Part shown: positions 1 to 7,586 of the stretch, in pieces
Numbering within the stretch: the stretch's first letter is position 1
Layout: every line of letters begins with the position of its first letter
Assembly (NCBI GenBank): GCA_045544195.1
Contig: JAZPYO010000037.1
Coordinates: 1 to 26,819 of the forward strand
Origin: RGIG7213 sp045544195
GTDB taxonomy: Bacteria; Bacillota; Clostridia; Oscillospirales; CAG-272
Length of the DNA: 26,819 nt
Direction of reading: 5' to 3'
Translations under genes and position numbers: made by a program
The notes under the pieces: model-generated
What the model was told of the DNA's origin: nothing
What the model saw: only the letters and a program-made list of their open reading frames with translations
The model's database searches: none

Positions 1-448
1 CACGCAAAATAGGCGAAGCATCCTATCTCGCGTTGTAGGGACAGGCGTCCTCGACTGTCCGCAAATCGAATTAACCCAATACGGAGAAATTGCGGATAAA
101 TACATCAAACAATTAAATGATTTCTATGAACATTTGTCGGTCGAAAAATATGTCATAATGCCTAATCACATCCATTTTTTGCTTTGGGTAAAGGAAAATA
201 AAAATAAGACCGATAACGGACAGTCGAGGACGCCTGTCCCTACAAATATTGAAAGTGCCAATAGCGTATGCTCTCAATTTGTATCCACATTCAAGCGTTT
301 TTGCAATAAGGAGTATGGCGAAAACATTTGGCAAGCTCGTTTCAACGACCATATAATTCGTAACCGCGATGACTATGAAGAACACGTAAAATACATTTAC
401 GAAAACCCTATACGTTGGTACTACGACGAATTATACACAGAAGAATAG
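1..448 (+). CDS. RAYT / IS200-like (Y1) transposase, 5' end cut by window edge
   Basis: The frame is open from the first full codon at base 2 to TAG at 446-448, about 148 codons, so the N-terminus (about 25 residues in relatives) lies outside the window. The first visible residues, TQNRR, match the strand that follows the YFVTICT-type start of the family. The HUH motif is NHIHFLLW (His-Ile-His near bases 166-174). The C-terminal half has the conserved stretch DYEEHVKYIYENPIRW, which holds candidate catalytic tyrosines. RAYTs are single-strand HUH nucleases that act on REP hairpins. Here two copies of a REP-like 29-bp repeat lie inside the coding sequence (33-61 and 217-245) and are translated as VVGTGVLDCP and NGQSRTPVPTN without breaking the frame. 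A start at TTG 134 would remove the N-terminal half and is unlikely. Whether the full gene is intact cannot be seen. Confidence 0.85.
   Translation, partial: TQNRRSILSRVVGTGVLDCPQIELTQYGEIADKYIKQLNDFYEHLSVEKYVIMPNHIHFLLWVKENKNKTDNGQSRTPVPTNIESANSVCSQFVSTFKRFCNKEYGENIWQARFNDHIIRNRDDYEEHVKYIYENPIRWYYDELYTEE
33..61 (+). repeat. REP-like 29-bp repeat, copy A (forward)
   Basis: The repeat begins TTGTAGGGACAGGCG and ends CGACTGTCCG. It contains a short inverted repeat, GGACAG...CTGTCC, able to form a 6-bp stem. An identical copy lies in reverse orientation at 217-245 and another at 1003-1031. Copies A and C also share four further bases (CAAA) beyond the end of the core. The copy lies in frame inside the transposase gene. 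Confidence 0.9.
217..245 (-). repeat. REP-like 29-bp repeat, copy B (reverse)
   Basis: This is the exact reverse complement of copy A over 29 bases, separated from it by 155 bp (62-216). On the sense strand it encodes the low-complexity insert GQSRTPVPT between the HUH half and the C-terminal half of the transposase. Confidence 0.9.
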
Positions 449-455
449 GGGGTAT

Positions 456-489
456 GGGCTTTGCCCTATGCCGGCGTTGCTTGCAACGC
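456..489. repeat. Pair of short tight hairpins downstream of the transposase
   Basis: Two small inverted repeats follow the transposase stop codon. GGGC-TTT-GCCC lies at 456-466. GCGTTGC-TT-GCAACGC lies at 474-489, a perfect 7-bp stem with a 2-nt loop. No T-run follows, so they do not look like a rho-independent terminator. They resemble the compact stems seen at the right end of the window and may be remnants of RAYT-associated repeats. Confidence 0.6.
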
Positions 490-560
490 TGTAATACAAA
501 GGCGAAACTGGCGATAAAACGCAACGATAAACAAGAATTTGATGAACGGAGAAAAGAATA

Positions 561-926
561 ATGAATAACAGTGTATCAAATTGGATTGATAAAATTTTGG
601 ATCAAGAAATTCCCAATACTGTTGTAGCTTTTTGCTTTAATCTTTATGAGGAATCCGATGGAAGCTGGGCAATGGAATTGGTTGGAACAGAACGCTTTGA
701 CCCCGAAGACGAGGACTGGGCATGCGACGAATTGACCGATTTTGGATCACGAGAGTGTTTGTATAATTGGGAAATGGAGTGTGAATGGGACGAAGCTTTA
801 GAATATATGGTTAAAGAATTAAGCCAATATTTAGAAAATGGCAAATATGCAGAATTGCTGAAATCAAAAGATGGTGTTGGCGTTGGATTTGTAGATGGGA
901 ATATCGAAATTTTACACACTAAATAA
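561..926 (+). CDS. Small acidic protein of unknown function (121 aa)
   Basis: I do not recognise a named family. The ORF starts with ATG behind GGAGA (548-552, 8-nt spacing) and ends just before a strong terminator, so it reads as a genuine single gene. The product is rich in Asp, Glu and Trp, with stretches such as FDPEDEDWACDEL and MECEWDEALEYM, and ends with a glycine-rich GVGVGFVDG turn. It has no signal peptide or membrane segment. Size, acidity and a position beside a mobile element resemble immunity proteins of polymorphic toxins, but no toxin gene is visible, so that is only a guess. Confidence 0.65.
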   Translation: MNNSVSNWIDKILDQEIPNTVVAFCFNLYEESDGSWAMELVGTERFDPEDEDWACDELTDFGSRECLYNWEMECEWDEALEYMVKELSQYLENGKYAELLKSKDGVGVGFVDGNIEILHTK

Positions 927-935
927 ATAACGAAC

Positions 936-971
936 CCCCGATGGATTTTTCAAAATCTATCGGGGATTATT
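936..971 (+). terminator. Rho-independent terminator after the acidic protein gene
   Basis: A 14-bp stem (936-949 with 952-965; arms CCCCGATGGATTTT and AAAATCTATCGGGG, one G-T pair) is followed by a T-rich but interrupted tract. It could also partly stop transcription coming from the minus-strand operon on its right, although no T-run follows on that strand. Confidence 0.75.
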
Positions 972-1002
972 ATTTGTTTTCTGCGTTGCATTTATACCTT
1001 TG

Positions 1003-1031
1003 CGGACAGTCGAGGACGCCTGTCCCTACAA
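1003..1031 (-). repeat. REP-like 29-bp repeat, copy C (reverse)
   Basis: Identical over 29 bases to the two copies inside the transposase gene, but here it stands alone in the intergenic region, 44 bp beyond the stop codon of the M20 amidohydrolase. It shows that the element is dispersed and not simply part of the transposase coding sequence. Confidence 0.9.
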
Positions 1032-1074
1032 GGAGAAATTAAACTTCCTTATGAGAAGCCGTTCGGAACATTTT

Positions 1075-2424
1075 TTATACTTTTATGGTTATACTTCCGT
1101 CATCGTTATATACGACTGCATTTATATCGGCATTCAACTCATCTACGAATGCGATATACTCTGCTATTGATGAAAATACGGGCTCGTATTCCGATATTAT
1201 CTTCTTTGCCTGCTTGCCGCCGTCGCGCAGAAGCGCATCGGCTATCAGAAGCTGTATCTTTGCAGAATTACAGCAAAATCTTTCAGGCTCCGTCATTTGA
1301 AAATCGATGCTGTGACAAACACCCGACGCGCCTGCGGCATTGAACTGAAGTGCAGGCATAACAGTTGTAATATCTCCGAAATCGGAGCAGGATGTTCCCC
1401 AGCCGTCATACATAAACTCCGTTTTTTCTTTTCCTACAAGGTCAACGCAGCACTTTTCCGCAAGGCGCATAAACTCCTTACTGTGAAGCTCAGGGCTTGC
1501 GCTGTGGCGATCTCGTATTTCAAGCTCTGCGCCGAGTGAGGCCGCCGCCGAGGCTAATGCTCGGTTTATTTTTTTATTTTCTCTTTTTATTGCGTTTACT
1601 GTTTTTCCCCTTACGTAGCTTTCAAGAACTATTTCATCGGGGATCACGTTAACGGCACAGGTCGCCCCGTGTGTTATCGGATGAAATTTTATATATTCGT
1701 CATCACGGAATGTTTCACGCAGAGCATTACACGCCTGCATACCGAGCATTGAAGCATACTGTGCATTTACCCCAAGATGTGCTGCACAGCCTGCATGAGA
1801 TGCTTTTCCCTTATACTTCATGATTTTGGCAAGACATCCGTTTGTGCCCGGGCCGCATTTGAACTCTATACCGTCCCAATTCGTATTTGTATGAACGAGC
1901 AAGGCAAGATCGACACCGTCGAAAAATCCACGGTACAAAAGCTCTGCTTTACCTGTAGTATATTTGATAATTCCCTTTTGGCGAAGCTCTTCACGGTATT
2001 CAAGCTGGATTATCTCCTCTGCCGGAGTTGCCATAAGGCGTATTTTACCGCAAAGACCGTCAAGAGCGTTTTTCTCCTTCAGACATGCGGCTATACCGAG
2101 AAGCGTCGCTGCCTGTGCGTGATGTCCGCAGCTGTGCGATGCGCCGTCAACTGCCTGCGGATGATTTGCTATATCAAGCGCATCAAGCTCACCGATAATA
2201 CACAATACAGGACCTTTCCTTCCTGTATCGGCGTCGGCATAAAACCCCGGAATATTACCCGCCTGAACTACTTGGTATCCCAATTTTTCAAACTGTTCTT
2301 TAAGATATGTATGTGCCTGCCATTCGTTAAAGCCGGTCTGAGGATGTGACCAGAGCCATCTTTCAGATGTGAGCATCAAATCCTTGTTCTTTTCTACGTT
2401 GTAAATAATATCTTCTTTTTTCAT
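1075..2424 (-). CDS. M20 family metallo-amidohydrolase (AbgB-like)
   Basis: The 449-residue protein is of usual length for M20 aminoacylase-type amidohydrolases, which cleave N-acyl or aminobenzoyl-glutamate type amides with a two-metal centre. Motifs in order are GELDALD (78-84), SHSCGHHAQ (96-104; Cys99 and His101/102 as metal ligands), ATPAEE (132-137, with the general-base glutamate) and HTN at 178-180. The lid/dimerisation domain follows at about 200-310. No signal peptide is seen, so it is cytoplasmic. It is the last gene of the minus-strand run, 4 nt after the rhamnosidase stop. Its Shine-Dalgarno is poor, which suggests translational coupling. The substrate cannot be read from sequence: the family includes p-aminobenzoyl-glutamate, indole-acetyl-amino-acid and other N-acyl amino acid hydrolases. 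Confidence 0.9.
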   Translation of the reverse strand: MKKEDIIYNVEKNKDLMLTSERWLWSHPQTGFNEWQAHTYLKEQFEKLGYQVVQAGNIPGFYADADTGRKGPVLCIIGELDALDIANHPQAVDGASHSCGHHAQAATLLGIAACLKEKNALDGLCGKIRLMATPAEEIIQLEYREELRQKGIIKYTTGKAELLYRGFFDGVDLALLVHTNTNWDGIEFKCGPGTNGCLAKIMKYKGKASHAGCAAHLGVNAQYASMLGMQACNALRETFRDDEYIKFHPITHGATCAVNVIPDEIVLESYVRGKTVNAIKRENKKINRALASAAASLGAELEIRDRHSASPELHSKEFMRLAEKCCVDLVGKEKTEFMYDGWGTSCSDFGDITTVMPALQFNAAGASGVCHSIDFQMTEPERFCCNSAKIQLLIADALLRDGGKQAKKIISEYEPVFSSIAEYIAFVDELNADINAVVYNDDGSITIKV

Positions 2425-2428
2425 ATGA

Positions 2429-4948
2429 TCAATCTGCTGTTATAATATATGATCCGTAAGTCACAGTCTGCTTTTTGCCGCAAAAATCAACGTCTGCCGT
2501 CATTCCAAACGGAACTGTCAGATACAAGATCCTTTTGCCGTACCGTCTTACCCATTTTACCTGTATATCGCCGTAAACCGTAGGTAACGTATCGCGGCAA
2601 AAATCAAGTCCGTCAGGCAAATACGGCTTTATGCTTACACGCTTAAATCCGATGTCAGTCGGCTTTATGCCCGCAAGATACGCATGCAAAAAGTAATCGC
2701 ACGCGCCGTACATAGGATGATTATGAGAATTCATATCCGGATTTCTTTTAAGCTCCCATCTTTCCCAAACAGTCGTTGCCTCTTGATTTATCTCATAGCC
2801 AAGCGAAGGATATTCCGTTCGATTGAGCCAAGCCCACGCTTCGTTTATATAACCGTACTGAGCAAGCATATCGAGCATATATTTCGTCGTAAGATTTCCG
2901 GTTGTTATCTTATATCCGCCTTCAACTAAGTCGTCACGCATCATTTTTGCCGCCTTTGCGCGTAGCTCTTGCGGAAGAATGCCGAGCCAGAGAGCAAACG
3001 CCAAAGCTCCCTGAGAGCCATCTGCCACCTTACCTGTTTGTTTATCTACCCATTTATCGTTAAAGGCCTTTGCGATCCTTTCTGAAATATCGGAATAATA
3101 TTCCTTTTTTTCGCTTCTGCCCGTTATTTCTGCAAATTTTGCAAGTAAGACGCAGTTATAGTATGAATATCCCGTTGACATAAGTATTCCGGGTGTTACG
3201 CTTGAGGCAGCATTCTCGGGTGCTTTGCAAGCATACACCGGCGATGCCCAGTCACCGTAATAAGAATAATTAACTATGTAGTCATCCGATCGCTCAAGCA
3301 GGGATGTCTCCCATTTTTCAAAGCCGTCAAAATACTTATCTATAACAGATGTATTTCCGTAATGCAAATACGCCTGATACGCCGCGATGAGATACGATGA
3401 ACAGACAGGGTCTGCAGGACGGCTTCCAAAAACGTACGGTGCTGTACACGTTATTTCTCCGCTTTCGGATTGTGTGCAGTATATATCGTCAACCACCTTA
3501 GCGAGCAGCTTTCCCACATCGAAATTATACGGTGCTTCCTCAAACCTGACCGTTGAATCGTTCATCCAGCCCATTCTTTCGTCTCTTTGAGGACAGTCGG
3601 TAAAAATACCGAATATATTCGATCTTTCGCACATAAGCGTATTTTTGTGTATTCTGTTTACAAGCGGTGAGCCGCATTCAAAATACGCGTTTTTGTCAAC
3701 ATCTGAATAAAGCGAAAATGCAGTAAAATCATCCTTATTCGGAATGGCTGCATAGCCTTCAAGCTGCATATACCGAAATCCGTGATATGTAAACTGAGGT
3801 ATCCATTGATCTGTATCTTCCTCATCGCCCGAGGCGATATACGTATCTGTACACATAGCGCCTCTGAGCGGCTCTGTATACAGCTCCCCACTTTCATCGT
3901 CAAGCACCTCTGCGTGCTTCATTTTGATCCTCTGACCGCGCTTCATACCATCATACAGCGGCAAAGCGCACACGCCTGCAATATTCTGTCCGAAATCAAA
4001 AACATATGTATCATCGCCTGTTTTAAACATTGAAACGGGCTTATATATTTCGTGCGCCTTTATGCCCTGAACGGTCATCGGTCTCATTTCTCCGCATGTC
4101 GTATTACACAGCACCGATGAAACAAAATCAAGCTCACATATTTCAGAGTTATAGGTCTCACCGTCAAAAATATTCGTTTCTGTGATCTGCGAATATGCAA
4201 CGTCCCAGCTTTCATCGGTAAACACCTTTTCTTCGCTGCCGTCTGCATATCTTATGTAAATTACTGCATTAAGCTGAGTTTTACCCTCAAAGCTGATCTC
4301 TCTGCCGCCCGTATACTTTTTGACGTGAAAGCTGTCAATGTTTCGCCAGCCCGGAGCGACGCTCACTGATATTACAGGACTTTTACCGACAAAATACCGT
4401 TGAATATCGGGTATGACGGAATAATAGCACACCTTGCTGTAATCACTGTGTATCGGATCAAGAACGCTTTCGCCGACATTAGCCCCATCTATTTCGACCT
4501 TATGGTATCCAAGACCGCAAACGTACAGCGATACGCTCTCTATCGCCTTTTCAAAGCTTATCTGCTTTACGAACTGAAGAACACGTCTGCCTGTTTTTTC
4601 GTCAGGGTGGGTTATCCATGCATTCGGAAAATCAATGCAACCGCTGAATATTTCAAATGTATGTCCTGCAGTATCGCCGTTTTGACTGTCAACAGTCAAT
4701 TTCACGGTTATCATCTGCCCCTGCGGCAGCATCTGACCGTTATACACAAACGATTGCTCGCTGTCTGCAACTATTCCGCTGTCGAAAAACTCGCCTTGAG
4801 CATCAGACATCACTAATCTGTACGACATTTGCGCATCTGATACCGTATCGCTTGCAAGTGACCAGGAAATTACGGGAGAGTTATTTGCAGTTATATTACC
4901 CGACCGCAACGGACTGTAATCAAGATATATTTCCGTTATCTTAAGCAT
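2429..4948 (-). CDS. Alpha-L-rhamnosidase, glycoside hydrolase family 78
   Basis: The 839-residue enzyme removes terminal alpha-L-rhamnose from plant pectin side chains or flavonoid glycosides by an inverting mechanism. An N-terminal Ig-like/beta domain (about 1-110) and a jelly-roll domain (about 125-300) precede the (alpha/alpha)6 catalytic barrel. The barrel holds TDCPQRDERMGWMND (450-464): Asp451, Glu457 and Asp464 match the GH78 triad, with Glu457 the likely general acid. TTVWERWE at 725-732 supplies the likely general base, Glu729. A C-terminal beta-sandwich ends the protein. There is no signal peptide, so it probably acts on imported oligosaccharides in the cytoplasm. The start has a good site (GGAG, 7 nt). 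It sits 10 nt after the U32 gene and 4 nt before the M20 gene. Confidence 0.95.
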   Translation of the reverse strand: MLKITEIYLDYSPLRSGNITANNSPVISWSLASDTVSDAQMSYRLVMSDAQGEFFDSGIVADSEQSFVYNGQMLPQGQMITVKLTVDSQNGDTAGHTFEIFSGCIDFPNAWITHPDEKTGRRVLQFVKQISFEKAIESVSLYVCGLGYHKVEIDGANVGESVLDPIHSDYSKVCYYSVIPDIQRYFVGKSPVISVSVAPGWRNIDSFHVKKYTGGREISFEGKTQLNAVIYIRYADGSEEKVFTDESWDVAYSQITETNIFDGETYNSEICELDFVSSVLCNTTCGEMRPMTVQGIKAHEIYKPVSMFKTGDDTYVFDFGQNIAGVCALPLYDGMKRGQRIKMKHAEVLDDESGELYTEPLRGAMCTDTYIASGDEEDTDQWIPQFTYHGFRYMQLEGYAAIPNKDDFTAFSLYSDVDKNAYFECGSPLVNRIHKNTLMCERSNIFGIFTDCPQRDERMGWMNDSTVRFEEAPYNFDVGKLLAKVVDDIYCTQSESGEITCTAPYVFGSRPADPVCSSYLIAAYQAYLHYGNTSVIDKYFDGFEKWETSLLERSDDYIVNYSYYGDWASPVYACKAPENAASSVTPGILMSTGYSYYNCVLLAKFAEITGRSEKKEYYSDISERIAKAFNDKWVDKQTGKVADGSQGALAFALWLGILPQELRAKAAKMMRDDLVEGGYKITTGNLTTKYMLDMLAQYGYINEAWAWLNRTEYPSLGYEINQEATTVWERWELKRNPDMNSHNHPMYGACDYFLHAYLAGIKPTDIGFKRVSIKPYLPDGLDFCRDTLPTVYGDIQVKWVRRYGKRILYLTVPFGMTADVDFCGKKQTVTYGSYIITAD

Positions 4949-4958
4949 TGTTATCTCC

Positions 4959-6179
4959 TCAACCGCCTCTTATTATATCGCCTTTTTTCACCTTGAACGG
5001 CATAACCATATCAAATATCATGCTCGGATGCGGTGCGGACTCTATTTCTGCCCCGTCTGCATCAAACATATCTCCGACAGTAAATCCGACTCCTGCCTTA
5101 CCTGGTGTCAGAAGCTCTGCTTTTTGACCTCTTACGACCTTGTTTTTTTGTAAAAACGTCGCTCTGTGTGTTTTTTCATCATAAGAGAGTGCCGTTGCTA
5201 TGTACGCCTTTTCACGCAGATAACCGCCCTCTGTCACAGTTTTTGCATCATTCATAGGATCGTCAAAGTAATATCCCGTATCGTATTCTCTGTGACTTAC
5301 AGAATTCAATTCGTACATCCACACAGGATCGTATTTGTAGCCCACAGGATCATTCATATACGCATCAAGCGCCATTCTGTACGTGTTTGTAACAACAGCG
5401 GTATAATACGCACTTTTCATTCTGCCTTCGATCTTCAGGGAATCTATTCCGCAGTCAAACAGCTCGGGAATATGCTCTATCATACACATATCCTTCGATG
5501 AAAATATGAACGAGCCCTCGTCTGTCTGCATTATCGTTGGCACATCGTCCGGACGCTTCTCCTCCTGCAATCTGAACAGCGTATAATTCCAGCGGCACGG
5601 TTGGGTGCAGGCCCCTCTGTTTGCATCACGCTTTACGAAATGATTTGATATAAGACATCTGCCGCTGTACGATATGCACATAGAGCCGTGTATAAATGCT
5701 TCCAGCTCAAGCTGCGGCGGTATTGTGTCCTTTATCCTCTTTATCTGTTCGATATTCAATTCTCGGCTCAGAACTATACGCTTAGCGCCCAACGCCATAT
5801 ACATTTTACACGCTTCGCTGTTTACAACGCTCGTCTGTGTTGATATGTGTATTTCGCAGTCGGGAATTATTCTTTTAAGCAGGGACAAAACTCCGAGATC
5901 TGCAACAATAAACGCATCAATTCCTATATCCTTTATTTCGCAAAGAAAGCTTTCAAGCATACCGAATTCGGAATCGCGAGGCATTGTGTTAAGAGTGAGA
6001 TACACCTTTACGCCTCGCTCGTGTGCATATTCACACGCCGCTGCAAGCTCTTCATTATCAAAGTTATCGGCGGCCGAACGCATACCGAACAGCTTTCCGG
6101 CAAGATATACGGCATTTGCGCCGTACAGTATTGCCGCCTTCATTTTTTCAAAATTACCCGCAGGTGATAAAAGCTCCAT
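4959..6179 (-). CDS. U32 family protein (TrhP/RlhA-type RNA hydroxylation factor)
   Basis: The 406-residue protein starts with MELLSPAGNFEKMKAAI, the typical U32 N-terminus. It carries the family signature around HGSMCISYSGRC (165-175) and GACTQPCRW (189-197), whose cysteines (168, 175, 191, 195) are probable iron-sulfur or active-site ligands. SLKIEGRMKS lies at 247-256. U32 members were once called collagenase-like peptidases. Characterised relatives (TrhP, RlhA) are needed for prephenate-dependent hydroxylation of tRNA U34 or rRNA. Its ATG directly abuts the mltG stop codon, matching the conserved mltG-U32 neighbourhood known from Bacillus subtilis (yrrL to yrrO), but with a single U32 gene. 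The C-terminal beta domain present from about 300 onward fits the longer TrhP2-like form. Confidence 0.88.
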   Translation of the reverse strand: MELLSPAGNFEKMKAAILYGANAVYLAGKLFGMRSAADNFDNEELAAACEYAHERGVKVYLTLNTMPRDSEFGMLESFLCEIKDIGIDAFIVADLGVLSLLKRIIPDCEIHISTQTSVVNSEACKMYMALGAKRIVLSRELNIEQIKRIKDTIPPQLELEAFIHGSMCISYSGRCLISNHFVKRDANRGACTQPCRWNYTLFRLQEEKRPDDVPTIMQTDEGSFIFSSKDMCMIEHIPELFDCGIDSLKIEGRMKSAYYTAVVTNTYRMALDAYMNDPVGYKYDPVWMYELNSVSHREYDTGYYFDDPMNDAKTVTEGGYLREKAYIATALSYDEKTHRATFLQKNKVVRGQKAELLTPGKAGVGFTVGDMFDADGAEIESAPHPSMIFDMVMPFKVKKGDIIRGG

Positions 6180-7550
6180 TTATCTTTCCGCCTTGATCTC
6201 AGCTATATTTTTATTGTGCTCTGACTTTGTTGAAGCGTACAGCATTTCGCCGTTGGAACGGGAAACGAAGTAATAATAATTCGATTTACCCGGCTGAATA
6301 GCAGTCAGTATGGCAGTAGAACCGGGATTGCATATAGCTCCGGGGGGCAGTCCCTCGTACAGATAAGTATTGTACGGTGTATCTATTTTAAGATCATCCG
6401 GAGTTATTTCGTTCTTATGAGTTTCAAAAACATACTGTATTGTCGCGTCACTTTCAAGATACGGGAATTTTCCGTTACTGTTCAGTCTGTTGTGAAATAC
6501 GCTTGAAACTATCTCAAAATCAGTCGAATACTTTGCTTCGCTTTCTATCATTGATGCCAATATGATATATTCGTCAAGTGTCATATCAGACTGCTCTATC
6601 GCATCGTAATAAGCATCGTCAAACTTCGCATCAAAGCCGTCAAGAAGCGTGCGGATTATTCTGCTCTCACTCCAATCCTGATAAAACTCGTACGTATCAG
6701 GAAACAGATATCCTTCAAGACGGTATTTTCTGTCCTTCGATATTTCCTGCTCTTCGAGAAGCTGTATGAACTTATAATCGCTGTAATCGCCGTTTTGTAT
6801 CGCATCGACAAATCCCTCCTCTGTTCCCATTCCGTTGGAAACGAAAAGGTCTATTATTTCATCTACCGTAAAGCCCTCCGGTATAGTCAGAGTCAATATT
6901 ACTCTTTCATTTGACTGGCGCTTAAAAAATGCAAGCAGGCTGTCATAATTAAGATTTGACGATACGGTATATTTTCCCGGTTGAAAATCCCCCGGCTCCT
7001 GCTTTAAGCGTGCGTAATACTTGAACACGGTGGGATATTTTATTATTCCCTCATCGCCCAAAATATCAGCCAGCTCGCTCACAGTCACAAATTCACCCAA
7101 CGATATTTCGGCTGTGACCTCCGCCTTTTCAAAAGCAAAAAGATCGTTTGCTATCGTTATGGCAAAATAACTGCATACACCCGATGCTATCAGGACGAAC
7201 ACGATATAAACCACAGCCATAGTGACGCTGTACATCGTGCTTACGCTTTTTGTCACTATTTCTCTGCCAAGCTCGTCAGTCTTTACTTTTTTGCGCTTTT
7301 CCTTTTCTCCGCCCTTTGATACAGGCTCTTTTTTTGCAGATGATGAATATTCTGAGCTTTTGTCTGTTCTTACACCTGCATCTGCAACGCTGTTTTCTGT
7401 TTTCGTTTCCGTTGCATTATCCTTCTGCTCGGATATGCCGTTTTCATTTGCGTCATTCTGCGCAGAGAGCGTTTCATCATTTTTATCTTTGATCTGCTCT
7501 GTGTTATCCGACGGCAATTTGTTCTCGCCGTTTTTCAGATCATTATTCAT
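6180..7550 (-). CDS. mltG: Endolytic murein transglycosylase MltG (YceG-like)
   Basis: The 456-residue protein has a hydrophilic cytoplasmic N-terminus (1-105, rich in Asn, Asp, Glu, Lys), one membrane helix (about 108-137), a LysM-like region (about 145-215) and the YceG catalytic domain. The sequence LASMIESEAK (331-340) holds the catalytic glutamate, Glu336, equivalent to Glu218 of E. coli MltG. LEGYLFPDTYEF (278-289) and the C-terminal PYNTY...GLPPGAICNPG segment are also family signatures. MltG cuts nascent peptidoglycan strands at the membrane and is thought to terminate glycan chains. The cytoplasmic tail is much longer than in E. coli. The start has AAGGAAA upstream. It is followed with zero spacing by the U32 gene. 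Confidence 0.95.
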   Translation of the reverse strand: MNNDLKNGENKLPSDNTEQIKDKNDETLSAQNDANENGISEQKDNATETKTENSVADAGVRTDKSSEYSSSAKKEPVSKGGEKEKRKKVKTDELGREIVTKSVSTMYSVTMAVVYIVFVLIASGVCSYFAITIANDLFAFEKAEVTAEISLGEFVTVSELADILGDEGIIKYPTVFKYYARLKQEPGDFQPGKYTVSSNLNYDSLLAFFKRQSNERVILTLTIPEGFTVDEIIDLFVSNGMGTEEGFVDAIQNGDYSDYKFIQLLEEQEISKDRKYRLEGYLFPDTYEFYQDWSESRIIRTLLDGFDAKFDDAYYDAIEQSDMTLDEYIILASMIESEAKYSTDFEIVSSVFHNRLNSNGKFPYLESDATIQYVFETHKNEITPDDLKIDTPYNTYLYEGLPPGAICNPGSTAILTAIQPGKSNYYYFVSRSNGEMLYASTKSEHNKNIAEIKAER

Positions 7551-7586
7551 ACTAATTTTCCTTTCTTGCTTGTGAAAAACTCAAGC

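Noticed and set aside
113..385. Minus-strand ORF inside the transposase gene
   Set aside because: Shadow of the RAYT reading frame, which carries the HUH motif on the plus strand.
1777..2349. 190-codon plus-strand ORF
   Set aside because: Antisense shadow of the M20 amidohydrolase; cysteine-rich random composition and no ribosome-binding context.
5674..6273. 199-codon plus-strand ORF
   Set aside because: It lies antisense to the U32 gene and the end of mltG, has no family motifs, and the opposite strand encodes clear conserved proteins.
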